From Verrucomicrobiota bacterium (GTDB lineage: Bacteria; Verrucomicrobiota; Verrucomicrobiia; Limisphaerales; JACRJY01), in assembly GCA_016235585.1 (NCBI GenBank), contig JACRJY010000037.1:1-64000 (forward strand): a stretch of DNA of 64,000 nucleotides, in the 5' to 3' direction. The notes under the pieces were generated by a model that saw only the letters and a list, made by a program, of their open reading frames with translations, had not been told where the DNA came from and made no database searches. Position numbers and translations under genes: made by a program. Of the stretch, positions 1 through 9,454 are shown one piece after another (positions within the stretch are counted from its first letter, which is position 1; each line of letters begins with the position of its first letter).

Positions 1-1463
1 CCGCGACGAATTTCTACGGGACGGTGACGTTCACGTATCAGGTGAGCGACGGCCAGGGTGGCACGGCCACGGCGGTGGCGAGCATCACGGTCTATGCGCC
101 GCCGGTGAACGGCTTCCCGGACGATCCGCAGAACGTGGTCCGCTACCAGCCGAACTTGAGCCTGCTGGGCGTGAACCAGGTGGTGTTCATGAGCGCGAAC
201 ACCAACCTCCTCGCGGTGGACGACCCGGACAGCACGAACCTGACGATCACCTTGAGCGTGACGAAGGGCACGCTGCAGGTGACGAACCTTTCCCCGGCGG
301 TGACGAACTTCATCACCTTCTCGAACGGCGTCGCCGGCACGAACACGCTGGTGCTCTCCGGGCCGAAGGACAGCCTGAACCTCGCGCTGCAGGGGCTGAC
401 CTACACGCCGCGCGCCGACTATTTCGGCCTGGATTACCTGACGATGACGGCGGTGGACGAGGGCGGGCGCACGGACTTCGACACGAACGCCGTGGAAATC
501 CGCGTGCAGGTCGCGGTGCTTGGCGGCATCATCGAGATCAACGACCCGAACCAGGGCTTCACCCCGACCAACGTGGCGATCAAGAGCATCCAGGTGATCT
601 ATGATCCGACCTACGTGCGGGCGACACCGACCGTCTTGAGCAACGACACGACGTTCATCCTGGAGATCATCCCGGTGGACGGGCAGAACGGCGCGGTCTA
701 TTACACCGAGATCACCAACGTCGTGACCTACACGAACTTGAGCGGCGTGATCGTCTCCACCGAGACGAACATCCTCTGGATGCGGATTTACGAGCCGGTG
801 CTCACGCGCGTGGATGGCGATTCCTATTACAACAGCACCTTCGGCACGAACGGCATCCCGTTTGGCACGCCGCTGTTCAACCCGCAGACCGGCCTCTACG
901 AGCAAAAGGTGCAGGTGGTCAACGTGACGCCGTTTGAGATCAAGGCCTTCCGCCTCTTTGCCACGAACCTGCCCGCCGCCATCACGTTCTACAACGCCAT
1001 GGCGACGAACGACGCCACCTACGGGCCTTACGTGCAGTTCAACCAGTCCCTCGCCGCCGGGGCCGCCACCGTGGTGACGCTCGAGTATTTCAACCGCACC
1101 TACGCGCCGTTCACGCCGGGGCTGAAGCTCACGCTCCTCGCCTCGCCCAACTCGGCCGTGGAGCCGCCGCTGCTCTCGCAACTGCGCCCGGTCACCGGCA
1201 CGGTGCAGCCCATCTTCGGCTACACGCCGGACGGGCGCACCAAGTGGTATATCTTCTTCCCGACCCAGCTCGGGCGCACCTATTACGTCCGCTACACGGA
1301 TGATCTGCTGACGTGGCGGACCTCCTCGGTGCCCATCCAGGGCAACGGCAGCATCATGCACTGGATGGACGACGGGTTCCCGACGACCAGTTCGACGCCG
1401 CCGACCAGCGGCGGAACCTCGTCGCGCTTCTACACGGTGTTTGAACTCATCACCACTCCGTAA
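1..1463 (+). CDS. C-terminal part of a large secreted protein with cadherin/Ig-like repeats (5' end outside window)
   Basis: Frame is open from base 3 (ATNFYGTVTFTYQVSDGQGGTATAVASITV), typical of bacterial Ig/cadherin-like modules; stop at 1461-1463. Confidence 0.8.
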   Translation, partial: ATNFYGTVTFTYQVSDGQGGTATAVASITVYAPPVNGFPDDPQNVVRYQPNLSLLGVNQVVFMSANTNLLAVDDPDSTNLTITLSVTKGTLQVTNLSPAVTNFITFSNGVAGTNTLVLSGPKDSLNLALQGLTYTPRADYFGLDYLTMTAVDEGGRTDFDTNAVEIRVQVAVLGGIIEINDPNQGFTPTNVAIKSIQVIYDPTYVRATPTVLSNDTTFILEIIPVDGQNGAVYYTEITNVVTYTNLSGVIVSTETNILWMRIYEPVLTRVDGDSYYNSTFGTNGIPFGTPLFNPQTGLYEQKVQVVNVTPFEIKAFRLFATNLPAAITFYNAMATNDATYGPYVQFNQSLAAGAATVVTLEYFNRTYAPFTPGLKLTLLASPNSAVEPPLLSQLRPVTGTVQPIFGYTPDGRTKWYIFFPTQLGRTYYVRYTDDLLTWRTSSVPIQGNGSIMHWMDDGFPTTSSTPPTSGGTSSRFYTVFELITTP

Positions 1464-1506
1464 CCGGGAAATCTCCGGGGAACGGCGCGCCTTTAATTAA
1501 CATTGA

Positions 1507-2598
1507 ATGAAACCATACCTTGTTTGTGTGCTGGCCGGAGCCTTGGGGCTGGCGGCGAATGCGGCGGAGGGCGACCGCGCGGAGAAAAAGCCGCGCTGGT
1601 TCGGCTTCCAAATCCCGGCGCTGGCGCGCGTGCGCGCGTCCTTCTCCGGGCAGAGCACCGGCAATCCGGGCACCGTGGGCACGGCGACCGATCCCTATCA
1701 GGATCGCTTCTACGACGACGGCTATTTGCGCGTCAATTCCCTCGGCAACCCGACCGTGGGCGGGTTGAGCGACACCTTTCCCCGCACCAGCTTCTACCGT
1801 TATGACAACGCCTCGCAGGCCGTGGCCCCGAACAACGGCCTCGGCATCCCCGGCTCCGTGACCTTCAACAGCGTCAACTTCAGCCAGGGCGGCAGCTTCG
1901 GCGACGGCCAGGCCCATCACGCCATTCCCGGCATCGAGTTTTTTGTCCGCAAGGAGCTCAAGGCGCAAAAGCGCTGGCACCTGTCGGCGGAGGCCGCCGT
2001 TTCGTGGAGCCACTTCAGCTGGGTGCAGCGCGGCAGCGTGCCGACCACGCTGAACGTCACCCAGGACACCTACAACACCGGCACCGTGGATGCCACTGGC
2101 CGCGCGGGCGTGGAAGGCGTCTTTGATCCCACTCTTGTCCCGTTCCCGCAGTGGATCGGCAGCACGCCCACGCGCACCACTCTGAACGTGGCGGGCACGT
2201 TGGGCGGATCGCGCAAGCTGACCCTCGACGCCTTTCAGGTGCGGATTGGCCCCTCACTCGGCTACCGGCTGACCCCGCGCTTGAGCGTGGACGCGCTGGC
2301 CGGCCTCACGCTGGGAATCGGTTTCAGCCGGTTCAATTTCTCCGACACTCTGACCCCGGCGGCGGGCTCCGGCGTGAGCACCGTCAGCCTGAACGGCAAC
2401 GACCGCGACACCCACACCTGGTATGGCCTCTACTCGGCGCTGCGCGCCACCTACGACCTCACGGAGAAATGGCAGGGCCTGATCGAAGTGCGCCACCTGT
2501 GGATGGACTCGCTCTTTCACGCTGGTTCCGCGCGTTCCGCGCAGATTTTTTTCACCGACGGCTTCACCCTCTCCATCGGCGCGGCGCGGGAGTTTTAA
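1507..2598 (+). CDS. Putative outer-membrane beta-barrel protein
   Basis: 363-aa ORF with signal peptide, alternating aromatic/polar strands and C-terminal ...LSIGAAREF. Confidence 0.65.
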   Translation: MKPYLVCVLAGALGLAANAAEGDRAEKKPRWFGFQIPALARVRASFSGQSTGNPGTVGTATDPYQDRFYDDGYLRVNSLGNPTVGGLSDTFPRTSFYRYDNASQAVAPNNGLGIPGSVTFNSVNFSQGGSFGDGQAHHAIPGIEFFVRKELKAQKRWHLSAEAAVSWSHFSWVQRGSVPTTLNVTQDTYNTGTVDATGRAGVEGVFDPTLVPFPQWIGSTPTRTTLNVAGTLGGSRKLTLDAFQVRIGPSLGYRLTPRLSVDALAGLTLGIGFSRFNFSDTLTPAAGSGVSTVSLNGNDRDTHTWYGLYSALRATYDLTEKWQGLIEVRHLWMDSLFHAGSARSAQIFFTDGFTLSIGAAREF

Positions 2599-2607
2599 TC
2601 CCGAATC

Positions 2608-3534
2608 TCACCGCCCCCGCCCCGCCGCCAGCGCCAGCGCAATCGCGCCCAGCACGGCCACGGCCCCGCCAAGGAGGGAGCGGGCCGACGGCTTCTCGCG
2701 CTCCATGAAGCGCGCGAACGGCATCACCACCAGCGGCGCGAGCGCGACAATCGGCAGCACCACGCCGGCGGGCGCGACCTTCAGCGCCCACTGGTAGCAG
2801 CTCACGCCAAGCGTCGGCCCGGCCAGCGCGTTGATGACCAGCCACGGCCCGGCGTCGCGCCATTTGTTCTTGGTGGAGATGTCCGCGCCGCCGTCCGATC
2901 CGTTGCCGAGGAGGAAATCCTTTTTCACAAACAGCAGGCACAGCCCCGCGATGGCGACGCCGCCAAGGATGCGCTGGTAGGCCGCGCTGATGCCGTCAAT
3001 GTCCTGCCCCGCCGCCGCGGCGACGGCGTAGGCCTTGCGGCTCAACACCACGCCCCCGCCCTGCCCGATGGCCGCCAGCACGCCGAAGAAAATTCCCGTG
3101 GAAAATTTGCGCGGCTCAATGTGCGGATTTTCCCCCGGCGCAAGCGCGAGCGCCACGCCGCCCAGGATGACCGCCCCGCAGAGAATTTCCGCGAGCGAAA
3201 GCTGCGTGCCCAGCCACAGCCATTCCACGACCGCCGCAAACGGCGCGGCCAGGCAATGCACCAGCATGATGGTCAGCCGTGAGCCAAGGCGCGGCAGCGC
3301 CTGGAACAGCGTCACGTCGCCCAGGCCGAAGCCGATGCAGCCGCTCAAGATGAACAGGTAAAAAGCATCACCAGAGAGCCCCGCACCGAAGCCATGCGCG
3401 TAAATGGCGAGGAACACCGTGGCGATGCAGAGCCGCCAGAAATTTGCCTCCGTGCCACCCATCATTCGCGCCGTGCGCGTGGCGGTGACGGCGGAGAGCG
3501 AAAACAGAATCGTGGTCAGCAGCGCGGCGAACAT
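2608..3534 (-). CDS. EamA/DMT-family transporter
   Basis: 308-aa protein, about 10 hydrophobic helices, two-fold repeated EamA-like pattern. Confidence 0.8.
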   Translation of the reverse strand: MFAALLTTILFSLSAVTATRTARMMGGTEANFWRLCIATVFLAIYAHGFGAGLSGDAFYLFILSGCIGFGLGDVTLFQALPRLGSRLTIMLVHCLAAPFAAVVEWLWLGTQLSLAEILCGAVILGGVALALAPGENPHIEPRKFSTGIFFGVLAAIGQGGGVVLSRKAYAVAAAAGQDIDGISAAYQRILGGVAIAGLCLLFVKKDFLLGNGSDGGADISTKNKWRDAGPWLVINALAGPTLGVSCYQWALKVAPAGVVLPIVALAPLVVMPFARFMEREKPSARSLLGGAVAVLGAIALALAAGRGR

Positions 3535-3583
3535 TCCGCGCGCAGTGTGCCGCCGCGCCGCGAGTTGTCACGCTTGGAAAAAA

Positions 3584-4855
3584 TCACGGCCAACATTCCC
3601 ACCGCAACACGCGCACGGCGGCCCCGGACGGAAGGACGGTTTCCGGCGGCACCTCCACGAGGCCGGTGGCGCGGGCCAGCGAGGCGAGCCGGTGCGAGGC
3701 CTGCACGCCCGCCGGGCGGACGCGGCCCGCGTCATCCACTTCAACGCGGACGAAATGCCGGCGGTCGCCTCGGTTGGCGAGCGGCTCGGCGAGCGTGCCG
3801 GGATGCGACGGGAGGGAAATCTCCGCCGCGCCCTGCCAGCGCCGCAGCGCGGGCCGGACGAGCACGAGGAAGGTGACGAACGCCGAGACCGGGTTGCCCG
3901 GCAGGCCGAAGAAAAGTTTTGAGACATCGTCCGCCCCCTCACCCCGGCCTGTTCCTCCGCCGGGGGAGAGGGAGGCAGACCTGATGCGTCCGAATACAAA
4001 CGGTTTGCCGGGCTTGATGGCGACGCGCCAGAGGCCGATTTCCCCGCCGAGCGCGGCGAACGCGTCTTTCACATAGTCGTGCTCGCCCACGGAGACGCCA
4101 CCGGTGGAAACCACGCAGTCGCATTCAGAAAAAATCTGCTCCAGCGCGGCGCGAGTCCCGGCGAGTGAATCCGCGACGAGCGGGAAAATTTTCACCACCG
4201 CGCCGGCCTGCCGGGCCAGCGTGGCAATGGTCACGCGGTTGCTCTCGTAAATCTGTCCTTCCGCAAGCGCCGCGCCGGCTTCGCGCAGTTCGCTGCCGGT
4301 GGCCATGACGCCGACCACGGGACGGCGGGCAACCTGCAAATTGCCGATGCCCGTGGCGGCGAGGAGCGCAAGCTGCGCCGCGCCGAGGGGCGCGCCGGTT
4401 TCGAGAATCACCTCGCCGCGCTTGATGTCCTCGCCGCGAAAACGGACGTTCTCCCACGGCTTGACCGCGTCGGTGACGCGCACAATCGCGGCGTCACTTG
4501 GATCAGCCGCCGTGTCCTCCTGCATCACCACGGCGTCCGCGCCGGGCGGCAGCACCGAGCCGGTGAAAAGCCGCGTGCACGTGCCCGGCTCGACGCGGCA
4601 GCGCGGAGGTTCCCCGGCGGCGATGCGGCCCGCGATCTGCAGCACGGCGGGTTTTTCGACGGTGGCCGGGGCGGTGTCTTCCGCGCGCACGGCGTAGCCG
4701 TCCATCGCGGAGTTGTCGAACGGCGGGAGATCAACGGGAGAGGAAATGGCTTCTGCAAGGGCGCGCTCGGCGGCTTCGCTCAAGGACACTGTTTCGCGCG
4801 CCGGCGGGGGCACGGCGGCGAGGACGCGCTGAAGGGCTTCTTCGAGTGTGAGCAT
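3584..4855 (-). CDS. moeA: Molybdopterin molybdenumtransferase MoeA
   Basis: SAMDGYAVR, GVMATGSEL, VSTGGVSVGEHDYVKD and KLFFGLPGNPVSAFVTF motifs. Confidence 0.93.
   Translation of the reverse strand: MLTLEEALQRVLAAVPPPARETVSLSEAAERALAEAISSPVDLPPFDNSAMDGYAVRAEDTAPATVEKPAVLQIAGRIAAGEPPRCRVEPGTCTRLFTGSVLPPGADAVVMQEDTAADPSDAAIVRVTDAVKPWENVRFRGEDIKRGEVILETGAPLGAAQLALLAATGIGNLQVARRPVVGVMATGSELREAGAALAEGQIYESNRVTIATLARQAGAVVKIFPLVADSLAGTRAALEQIFSECDCVVSTGGVSVGEHDYVKDAFAALGGEIGLWRVAIKPGKPFVFGRIRSASLSPGGGTGRGEGADDVSKLFFGLPGNPVSAFVTFLVLVRPALRRWQGAAEISLPSHPGTLAEPLANRGDRRHFVRVEVDDAGRVRPAGVQASHRLASLARATGLVEVPPETVLPSGAAVRVLRWECWP
3931..3974. repeat. Dispersed CCCTCACCCCGGCCT/GGGGGAGAGGGAG repeat inside moeA
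   Basis: 20-bp exact match (ccgccccctcaccccggcct) and 13-bp exact match (gggggagagggag), in the same order, to 52376-52422. Confidence 0.85.
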
Positions 4856-4903
4856 GGCTCGGCGCGCGGAAATGAGCGGCCCCGCTCCGTCTCGGCGCGA
4901 ATA

Positions 4904-6622
4904 TCAATGCGCGGAGGTGAGCACGAGCACCTGTTCGAGCGTGGAGACGCCTTCGCGGCATTTCATGAGCGCGACTTCGCGCAGGTTTTTCATGCCTTCG
5001 CTGACGGCGACCTTGGCGATTTCCATGCCGCTGGCGCGCTTGAGAATGGCTTTCCGAATCTCGTCGCTCACGGTCATGATCTCGATGATGGCGCAGCGGC
5101 CCGCGTAGCCGGTGTTTTTGCAGCGGTCACAGCCACGCCCCTTGACGAGTGGGACGCCCTCGAACATTTTCGGGTCAAGGCCCAAATCCTCGAACATCTT
5201 GGGCGGATAGGTCATCGGCTCCTTGCAGGTGTTGCACACGCGGCGCATGAGGCGCTGGGCGCAGGCGAGGATGATCGAGGAGGAGATGAGGAACGGCGCA
5301 ATGCCCATGTCGTCCATGCGGGTGACGGCGCCGGGGGCGTCGTTGCAGTGCATGGTGCTCAAGACCTGGTGGCCGGTGAGCGCGGCCTCGACGGCGATCT
5401 CGCAGGTCTCCTCGTCGCGGATTTCCCCGATCTTGATGATGTCCGGATCCTGGCGCAGGATGGAGCGGAGCGCGGCGGCAAAGGTCATGCCGATGCCCTT
5501 GTTGATCGGCACCTGGTTGATGCCGGGAATCTGGAACTCGACGGGGTCTTCGCAGGTGACGATGTTGTAGTCGGGGTTGTTCAGCTCGTTGAGGCACGAG
5601 TAGAGCGTCGTCGTTTTGCCGGAGCCGGTGGGGCCGGTGACGAGGATCAGGCCGTGCGGTGCGTCCACGGCGGTCTTGAGGCGCTTGTAGCTGTCCTTGT
5701 CGAGGCCCAGCTTGTCCATGCTCGCGGTGAGGTTGGATTTGTCGAGGACGCGGAGCACGCATTTCTCGCCGTTGACGGTCGGGAGGAAGGAGACGCGCAG
5801 GTCAATGTCGCGCCCGCCGACCTTCATTCTCATGCGGCCGTCCTGCGGCAGGCGGCGCTCGGAGATGTCGAGCGAGGCCATGATTTTCAGACGCGAAGTG
5901 AGCGGCATCTGCATGGCCTTGGTCGGCGGCGGATAGTGCATCAGCGCGCCGTCCACGCGGTAGCGGAGCTTCACTTCCTTCTCGAACGGCTCGATGTGGA
6001 TGTCGCTGGCCTTGTCCTTGATGGCCTGAACGAGGATGAGGTTGGCGAGCTTGATGACGGGGGCCTCCTCGCCGGCGGCGGCCATGGCCTCGGCGCTGGT
6101 GTTGTCCTGGGTGTCGGCCACCAGTTCGGCGTCCTCGGCCTCCTCGGCTTCGGACTCCTTGATGATGTCCTCCATGCTGGCGCTCTTGACCTCCAAGTTG
6201 TTCACCTTGTCGAGAATCGCCTTCTCGGTGGCGATCATCGGGAGGACTTCCAGCTTGGAAACGCGCTTGACGTCGTCGATCGCGAGGACGTTCAAGGGAT
6301 CAGCCATCGCCAGATAAAGCTTCCCTTCGAGGCGCGAGACGGGGAGCACCTTGTGGTTGGTGCACAGATCCCGCGGCACCAGGCCGGCGACGTCGGCGGG
6401 GATGCCGATGCGCGCGAGGTTCACCGGCGGCGTGTTGAGCACGCGGCCCATGCACACGGCCAGATCCATGTCGGTGACGTAGGATTTGTCAATGAGCAGC
6501 TTGAGCAGGCGGATGCCCTCCTTCTTCTGGAGTTCCAGAAGCTCCTCGACCTGCTTGGCGGTGAGGAGACCATCCTCGACCAAGGCGTCAGCGATGCGTT
6601 CTCCGAATGATTTGGCGGCCAT
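4904..6622 (-). CDS. GspE/PilB-family type II secretion/type IV pilus ATPase
   Basis: Walker A GPTGSGKTTTLYS, SDIHIEP, RSILRQDPDIIKIGEIRDEET, CxxC pairs (CNTCK, CDRCK). Confidence 0.93.
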   Translation of the reverse strand: MAAKSFGERIADALVEDGLLTAKQVEELLELQKKEGIRLLKLLIDKSYVTDMDLAVCMGRVLNTPPVNLARIGIPADVAGLVPRDLCTNHKVLPVSRLEGKLYLAMADPLNVLAIDDVKRVSKLEVLPMIATEKAILDKVNNLEVKSASMEDIIKESEAEEAEDAELVADTQDNTSAEAMAAAGEEAPVIKLANLILVQAIKDKASDIHIEPFEKEVKLRYRVDGALMHYPPPTKAMQMPLTSRLKIMASLDISERRLPQDGRMRMKVGGRDIDLRVSFLPTVNGEKCVLRVLDKSNLTASMDKLGLDKDSYKRLKTAVDAPHGLILVTGPTGSGKTTTLYSCLNELNNPDYNIVTCEDPVEFQIPGINQVPINKGIGMTFAAALRSILRQDPDIIKIGEIRDEETCEIAVEAALTGHQVLSTMHCNDAPGAVTRMDDMGIAPFLISSSIILACAQRLMRRVCNTCKEPMTYPPKMFEDLGLDPKMFEGVPLVKGRGCDRCKNTGYAGRCAIIEIMTVSDEIRKAILKRASGMEIAKVAVSEGMKNLREVALMKCREGVSTLEQVLVLTSAH

Positions 6623-6634
6623 AAATCGTCTCGA

Positions 6635-7507
6635 TTAACGGTGGATTTTCTTGATGACCTTCACGAGGTCCGCCGGGCTGGTGAGATACCAGAGGAGGCG
6701 CTGGTTGGTGCGCTCCTGCAGTTCGGCGGCGGCCTGCTTGTTGAAGGGATTGGTGGTGGCGACGAGCACCGACTTGCTCATGCGGTCGAAGGGCGCGACG
6801 CACCAGCGCTGGCACGTCTGCCGGGGAAAGGAACGGGCCAGATCCATGTCCACGTCGTATTTCTCCAGCGGCATATAGCCGAGCCGCGATTTTTCGAGCA
6901 CGATCTTGAGGGATTTTTCAATGGCCAGCCCGGCCTTGTCGGCCACCACCTGCATGAACGGCTCGATGACGCCGCCGGGATCGCCGGTGGGCGGCGTGGG
7001 CCAGTAGAGATTAAAGTCGTTTTCCGTGATGAGCTTCGCCTCGACGAAAATCTTTCTCATCACCTCGCGCCCGTCGTCGCCGGCGACGGCGGGCTTGCCG
7101 GGAGTCGCGGGCGCGGCGGGCGCGCCGGGCATCGCGATTTTGGCCGGCTCGGCGGCCTTTTTGTTCAGGAACGAAGTGTCCTCCGCCGCTGCTCCGGGCG
7201 CGGCGAAATTCGTCGCGCGGTTCTCGATGTCCTCGAGCGCCTTCTTGACGTCGGGATCGTTCGGGAAGCGCTGGAGGATCGTCTCATACTCCATGATCGC
7301 CGAGGAGAGCTGGCCGAGCTGCACGTAGGCCTCGGCGATGCGCTTGGCGGTGTTGACGACATCCTTCTCGCGGTTGAGCTTCGAGTAGGCTTCCTTGAGG
7401 ATTTCGAGGGATTGATAGTCCTGCGGCTGCGATTGAGTGATGACTTCAAACATCTCAATCGTCTGCATCAACTGCGCCTCTTCGCCGGGGGTAATGGTTG
7501 CGGCCAT
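6635..7507 (-). CDS. TPR-like protein with GspE/PilB N-terminal-like domain
   Basis: N-terminal helical TPR-like region, C-terminal region resembling the MshEN fold; just upstream of the GspE/PilB ATPase on the same strand. Confidence 0.6.
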   Translation of the reverse strand: MAATITPGEEAQLMQTIEMFEVITQSQPQDYQSLEILKEAYSKLNREKDVVNTAKRIAEAYVQLGQLSSAIMEYETILQRFPNDPDVKKALEDIENRATNFAAPGAAAEDTSFLNKKAAEPAKIAMPGAPAAPATPGKPAVAGDDGREVMRKIFVEAKLITENDFNLYWPTPPTGDPGGVIEPFMQVVADKAGLAIEKSLKIVLEKSRLGYMPLEKYDVDMDLARSFPRQTCQRWCVAPFDRMSKSVLVATTNPFNKQAAAELQERTNQRLLWYLTSPADLVKVIKKIHR

Positions 7508-7571
7508 GATGAAAATACTTCTGCCACAACCGCGCCCCGCTTGTCGAGCGCGGTTTTACGTTTCCCGCCGG

Positions 7572-8381
7572 TCAATGCCGCTCCACCCGGCGCACGTCTT
7601 TTTTTTCCTCGTGGTATTCCATCACCTTCTTGCTGAAAAACTGCCGCCCCTCGATCCGCCAGTCCACCGTCCGGGTGAACCAGAACCCCTCCTCCGTGCG
7701 CGCGCGCTCGAAGCCGTAGCGGCCCTGCTTCACGTTGCCGACCAGGCCGCCGATCACCGACACCTCCTCGCTCAAGCGCAGCGCCACCTTCGCCACCACC
7801 GCCTCGGCCTCGTCCACCCACACGCGGCCCGCGGCCTTGTTGACGAACTTGTCCTTGAAATTCTTCTCCGGCAGCTTGCCGCCGCGCGGCTGGAATTCCA
7901 GCACCAGCGTCGGACGTCCGCTCTGGATTTCGCGGCCCGTCACCTTGAACGTGAACTTCTGCAGCAGCTCCTGGTTGAGTTGAAAGTCCCTCTTTTCCAG
8001 CGCGCGGCCACGGCCTTCGGCCACGAGATCTTTCGCGGCCTCCGCCGGACGGCCCGTCTCGCCAAAATCCTCAATGTGCCGCGGCTTCACCGCCACCGGC
8101 GGAATGTATTTGATCTCCCGGTCATCGCGCTTTTGCAGCTTGCCCTTGCCGTCGAGCGTGTCCGTGCGCTTGGTGCGGGTGAAGGCGTAATGGCCGAGGA
8201 ACGCCTGATCATTCACCGGCTCCCTGCCCATGCGCGCGACGATGCGCTGGAGCACGCCGTCCACCGCCGGCAGCGGCGCGTTGGTGGGAACCGCGTCCGC
8301 GTTCGCCACCGCCAGCAGGGCGAACGGGCAGAGCCAAACGAGACCTCGAAAAAACCCGCCGACCAGCGGAGCGCCGAGCAT
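7572..8381 (-). CDS. Exported hypothetical protein (outer-membrane lipoprotein-sorting-like)
   Basis: ORF 7572-8504; signal peptide-like GGFFRGLVWLCPFALLAVANADA favours a start at MLGAPLVGG (8381). Confidence 0.55.
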   Translation of the reverse strand: MLGAPLVGGFFRGLVWLCPFALLAVANADAVPTNAPLPAVDGVLQRIVARMGREPVNDQAFLGHYAFTRTKRTDTLDGKGKLQKRDDREIKYIPPVAVKPRHIEDFGETGRPAEAAKDLVAEGRGRALEKRDFQLNQELLQKFTFKVTGREIQSGRPTLVLEFQPRGGKLPEKNFKDKFVNKAAGRVWVDEAEAVVAKVALRLSEEVSVIGGLVGNVKQGRYGFERARTEEGFWFTRTVDWRIEGRQFFSKKVMEYHEEKKDVRRVERH

Positions 8382-8431
8382 CGCCCGGCCCGGGTTTCCA
8401 GGGTTTCCTGCCGAGCAATGCTCGGCGCTCC
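8368..8431. repeat. GGAGCGCCG...CGGCGCTCC inverted repeat (family shared with 39003-39074)
   Basis: Perfect arms at 8368-8376 and 8423-8431; internal cggcccg also present in the 39003 copy. Confidence 0.7.
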
Positions 8432-8481
8432 GCCGGAACGATGACTTTTGCAGAGGTCTCAAAACAAAATTGCCGGACAGT

Positions 8482-9393
8482 TTAATCAAATTTTTCCAAC
8501 GCATGGGCCGCCGCGCCGAACGCGCCCGCCATTTCGCCGAGCTGCGCCGGGAGCAGTTGCACCTTCCGTCCGCCGGGCCGCCACTCCACTTCGTCCAAAA
8601 ATTCCCGCAGCGGCTCGAACAGCATCCGCCCGGCGCGGGCGATGCCGCCGCCGAGAATCACGGCCTCGGGGTCGAGGATGTTCACGAACGACGCCACGGC
8701 GCAGGCCAGCGCCCGCACGGACTTCAACCACATCGTCTCCGCTTCCTTGTCGCCACTCTCGACGGCGGCGACCAGCGCGTGCGTCGTGGCGAACCGCCCG
8801 CCGGTGCGCTCGTGAATGGTCTTGTTGCCGATGAACAGCTCCAGCGAGCCGGGCGCGTTGCACGTGTCGCGCGGGCCGAGCCAGTCCACAACCGTGTGGC
8901 CGAGATGCCCCGCGCGGCCCATCGCGCCGCGCAGCAAGTGCCCGTCCACCATCGCCGCGCCGCCCACGCCGGTGCCGAGCGTGAGCAGGCAGACGTTTTT
9001 CAACCCGCGCGCCGCGCCCAGCCAGACTTCACCGAGCAGCGCCGCGTACGCGTCGTTCAGCACGCGCACCGGCTGCGTCGCGCCGAGATAATCCGTCCAG
9101 TCCAAACCTTCGAGACCGAACAGCCGTCCCGGCATGAACGCGATGCCGCGCCCGTCCGCTGCCGCCAGTCCCGGCGCGGAAAGGCCGAGGCGTGAGGCGT
9201 CGCCACCGCAACTTGCTTGAAGTTGTTGAGCAACCGCGCGCGTCTTCACCGCCCACTCCATGTCCTGATCCACGAAGGAGACATTTTGCTGTGCGAGCAA
9301 TTCACCCGCCGGCGTCACCGCCACCGCCTTGATGCTCGTGCCGCCGAGATCAATGCCCAGCACGAAGTTCAATGTTCCGAGTTCGGAGTTCAT
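8482..9393 (-). CDS. ROK-family protein (glucokinase-like)
   Basis: LGIDLGGTSIKAVAV, TLGTGVGGAAMVDG, LGHTVVD and GGGIARAG motifs. Confidence 0.9.
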   Translation of the reverse strand: MNSELGTLNFVLGIDLGGTSIKAVAVTPAGELLAQQNVSFVDQDMEWAVKTRAVAQQLQASCGGDASRLGLSAPGLAAADGRGIAFMPGRLFGLEGLDWTDYLGATQPVRVLNDAYAALLGEVWLGAARGLKNVCLLTLGTGVGGAAMVDGHLLRGAMGRAGHLGHTVVDWLGPRDTCNAPGSLELFIGNKTIHERTGGRFATTHALVAAVESGDKEAETMWLKSVRALACAVASFVNILDPEAVILGGGIARAGRMLFEPLREFLDEVEWRPGGRKVQLLPAQLGEMAGAFGAAAHALEKFD

Positions 9394-9447
9394 GGTTCAA
9401 CGTCAGCCGCGCGAAACCCTGAACATCGAACTCTGAACCTTGAACCG
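9367..9447. repeat. Inverted heptad element at ROK 5' end
   Basis: Left arm 9367-9401: gttcaat gttccga gttcgga gttcatg gttcaac; right arm 9420-9447: tgaacat cgaactc tgaacct tgaaccg. Confidence 0.85.
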
Positions 9448-9454
9448 AGTTTCG

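Noticed and set aside
4907-6610. 567-aa plus-strand ORF
   Set aside because: Antisense of the well-supported GspE/PilB ATPase; low-complexity composition typical of high-GC antisense frames.
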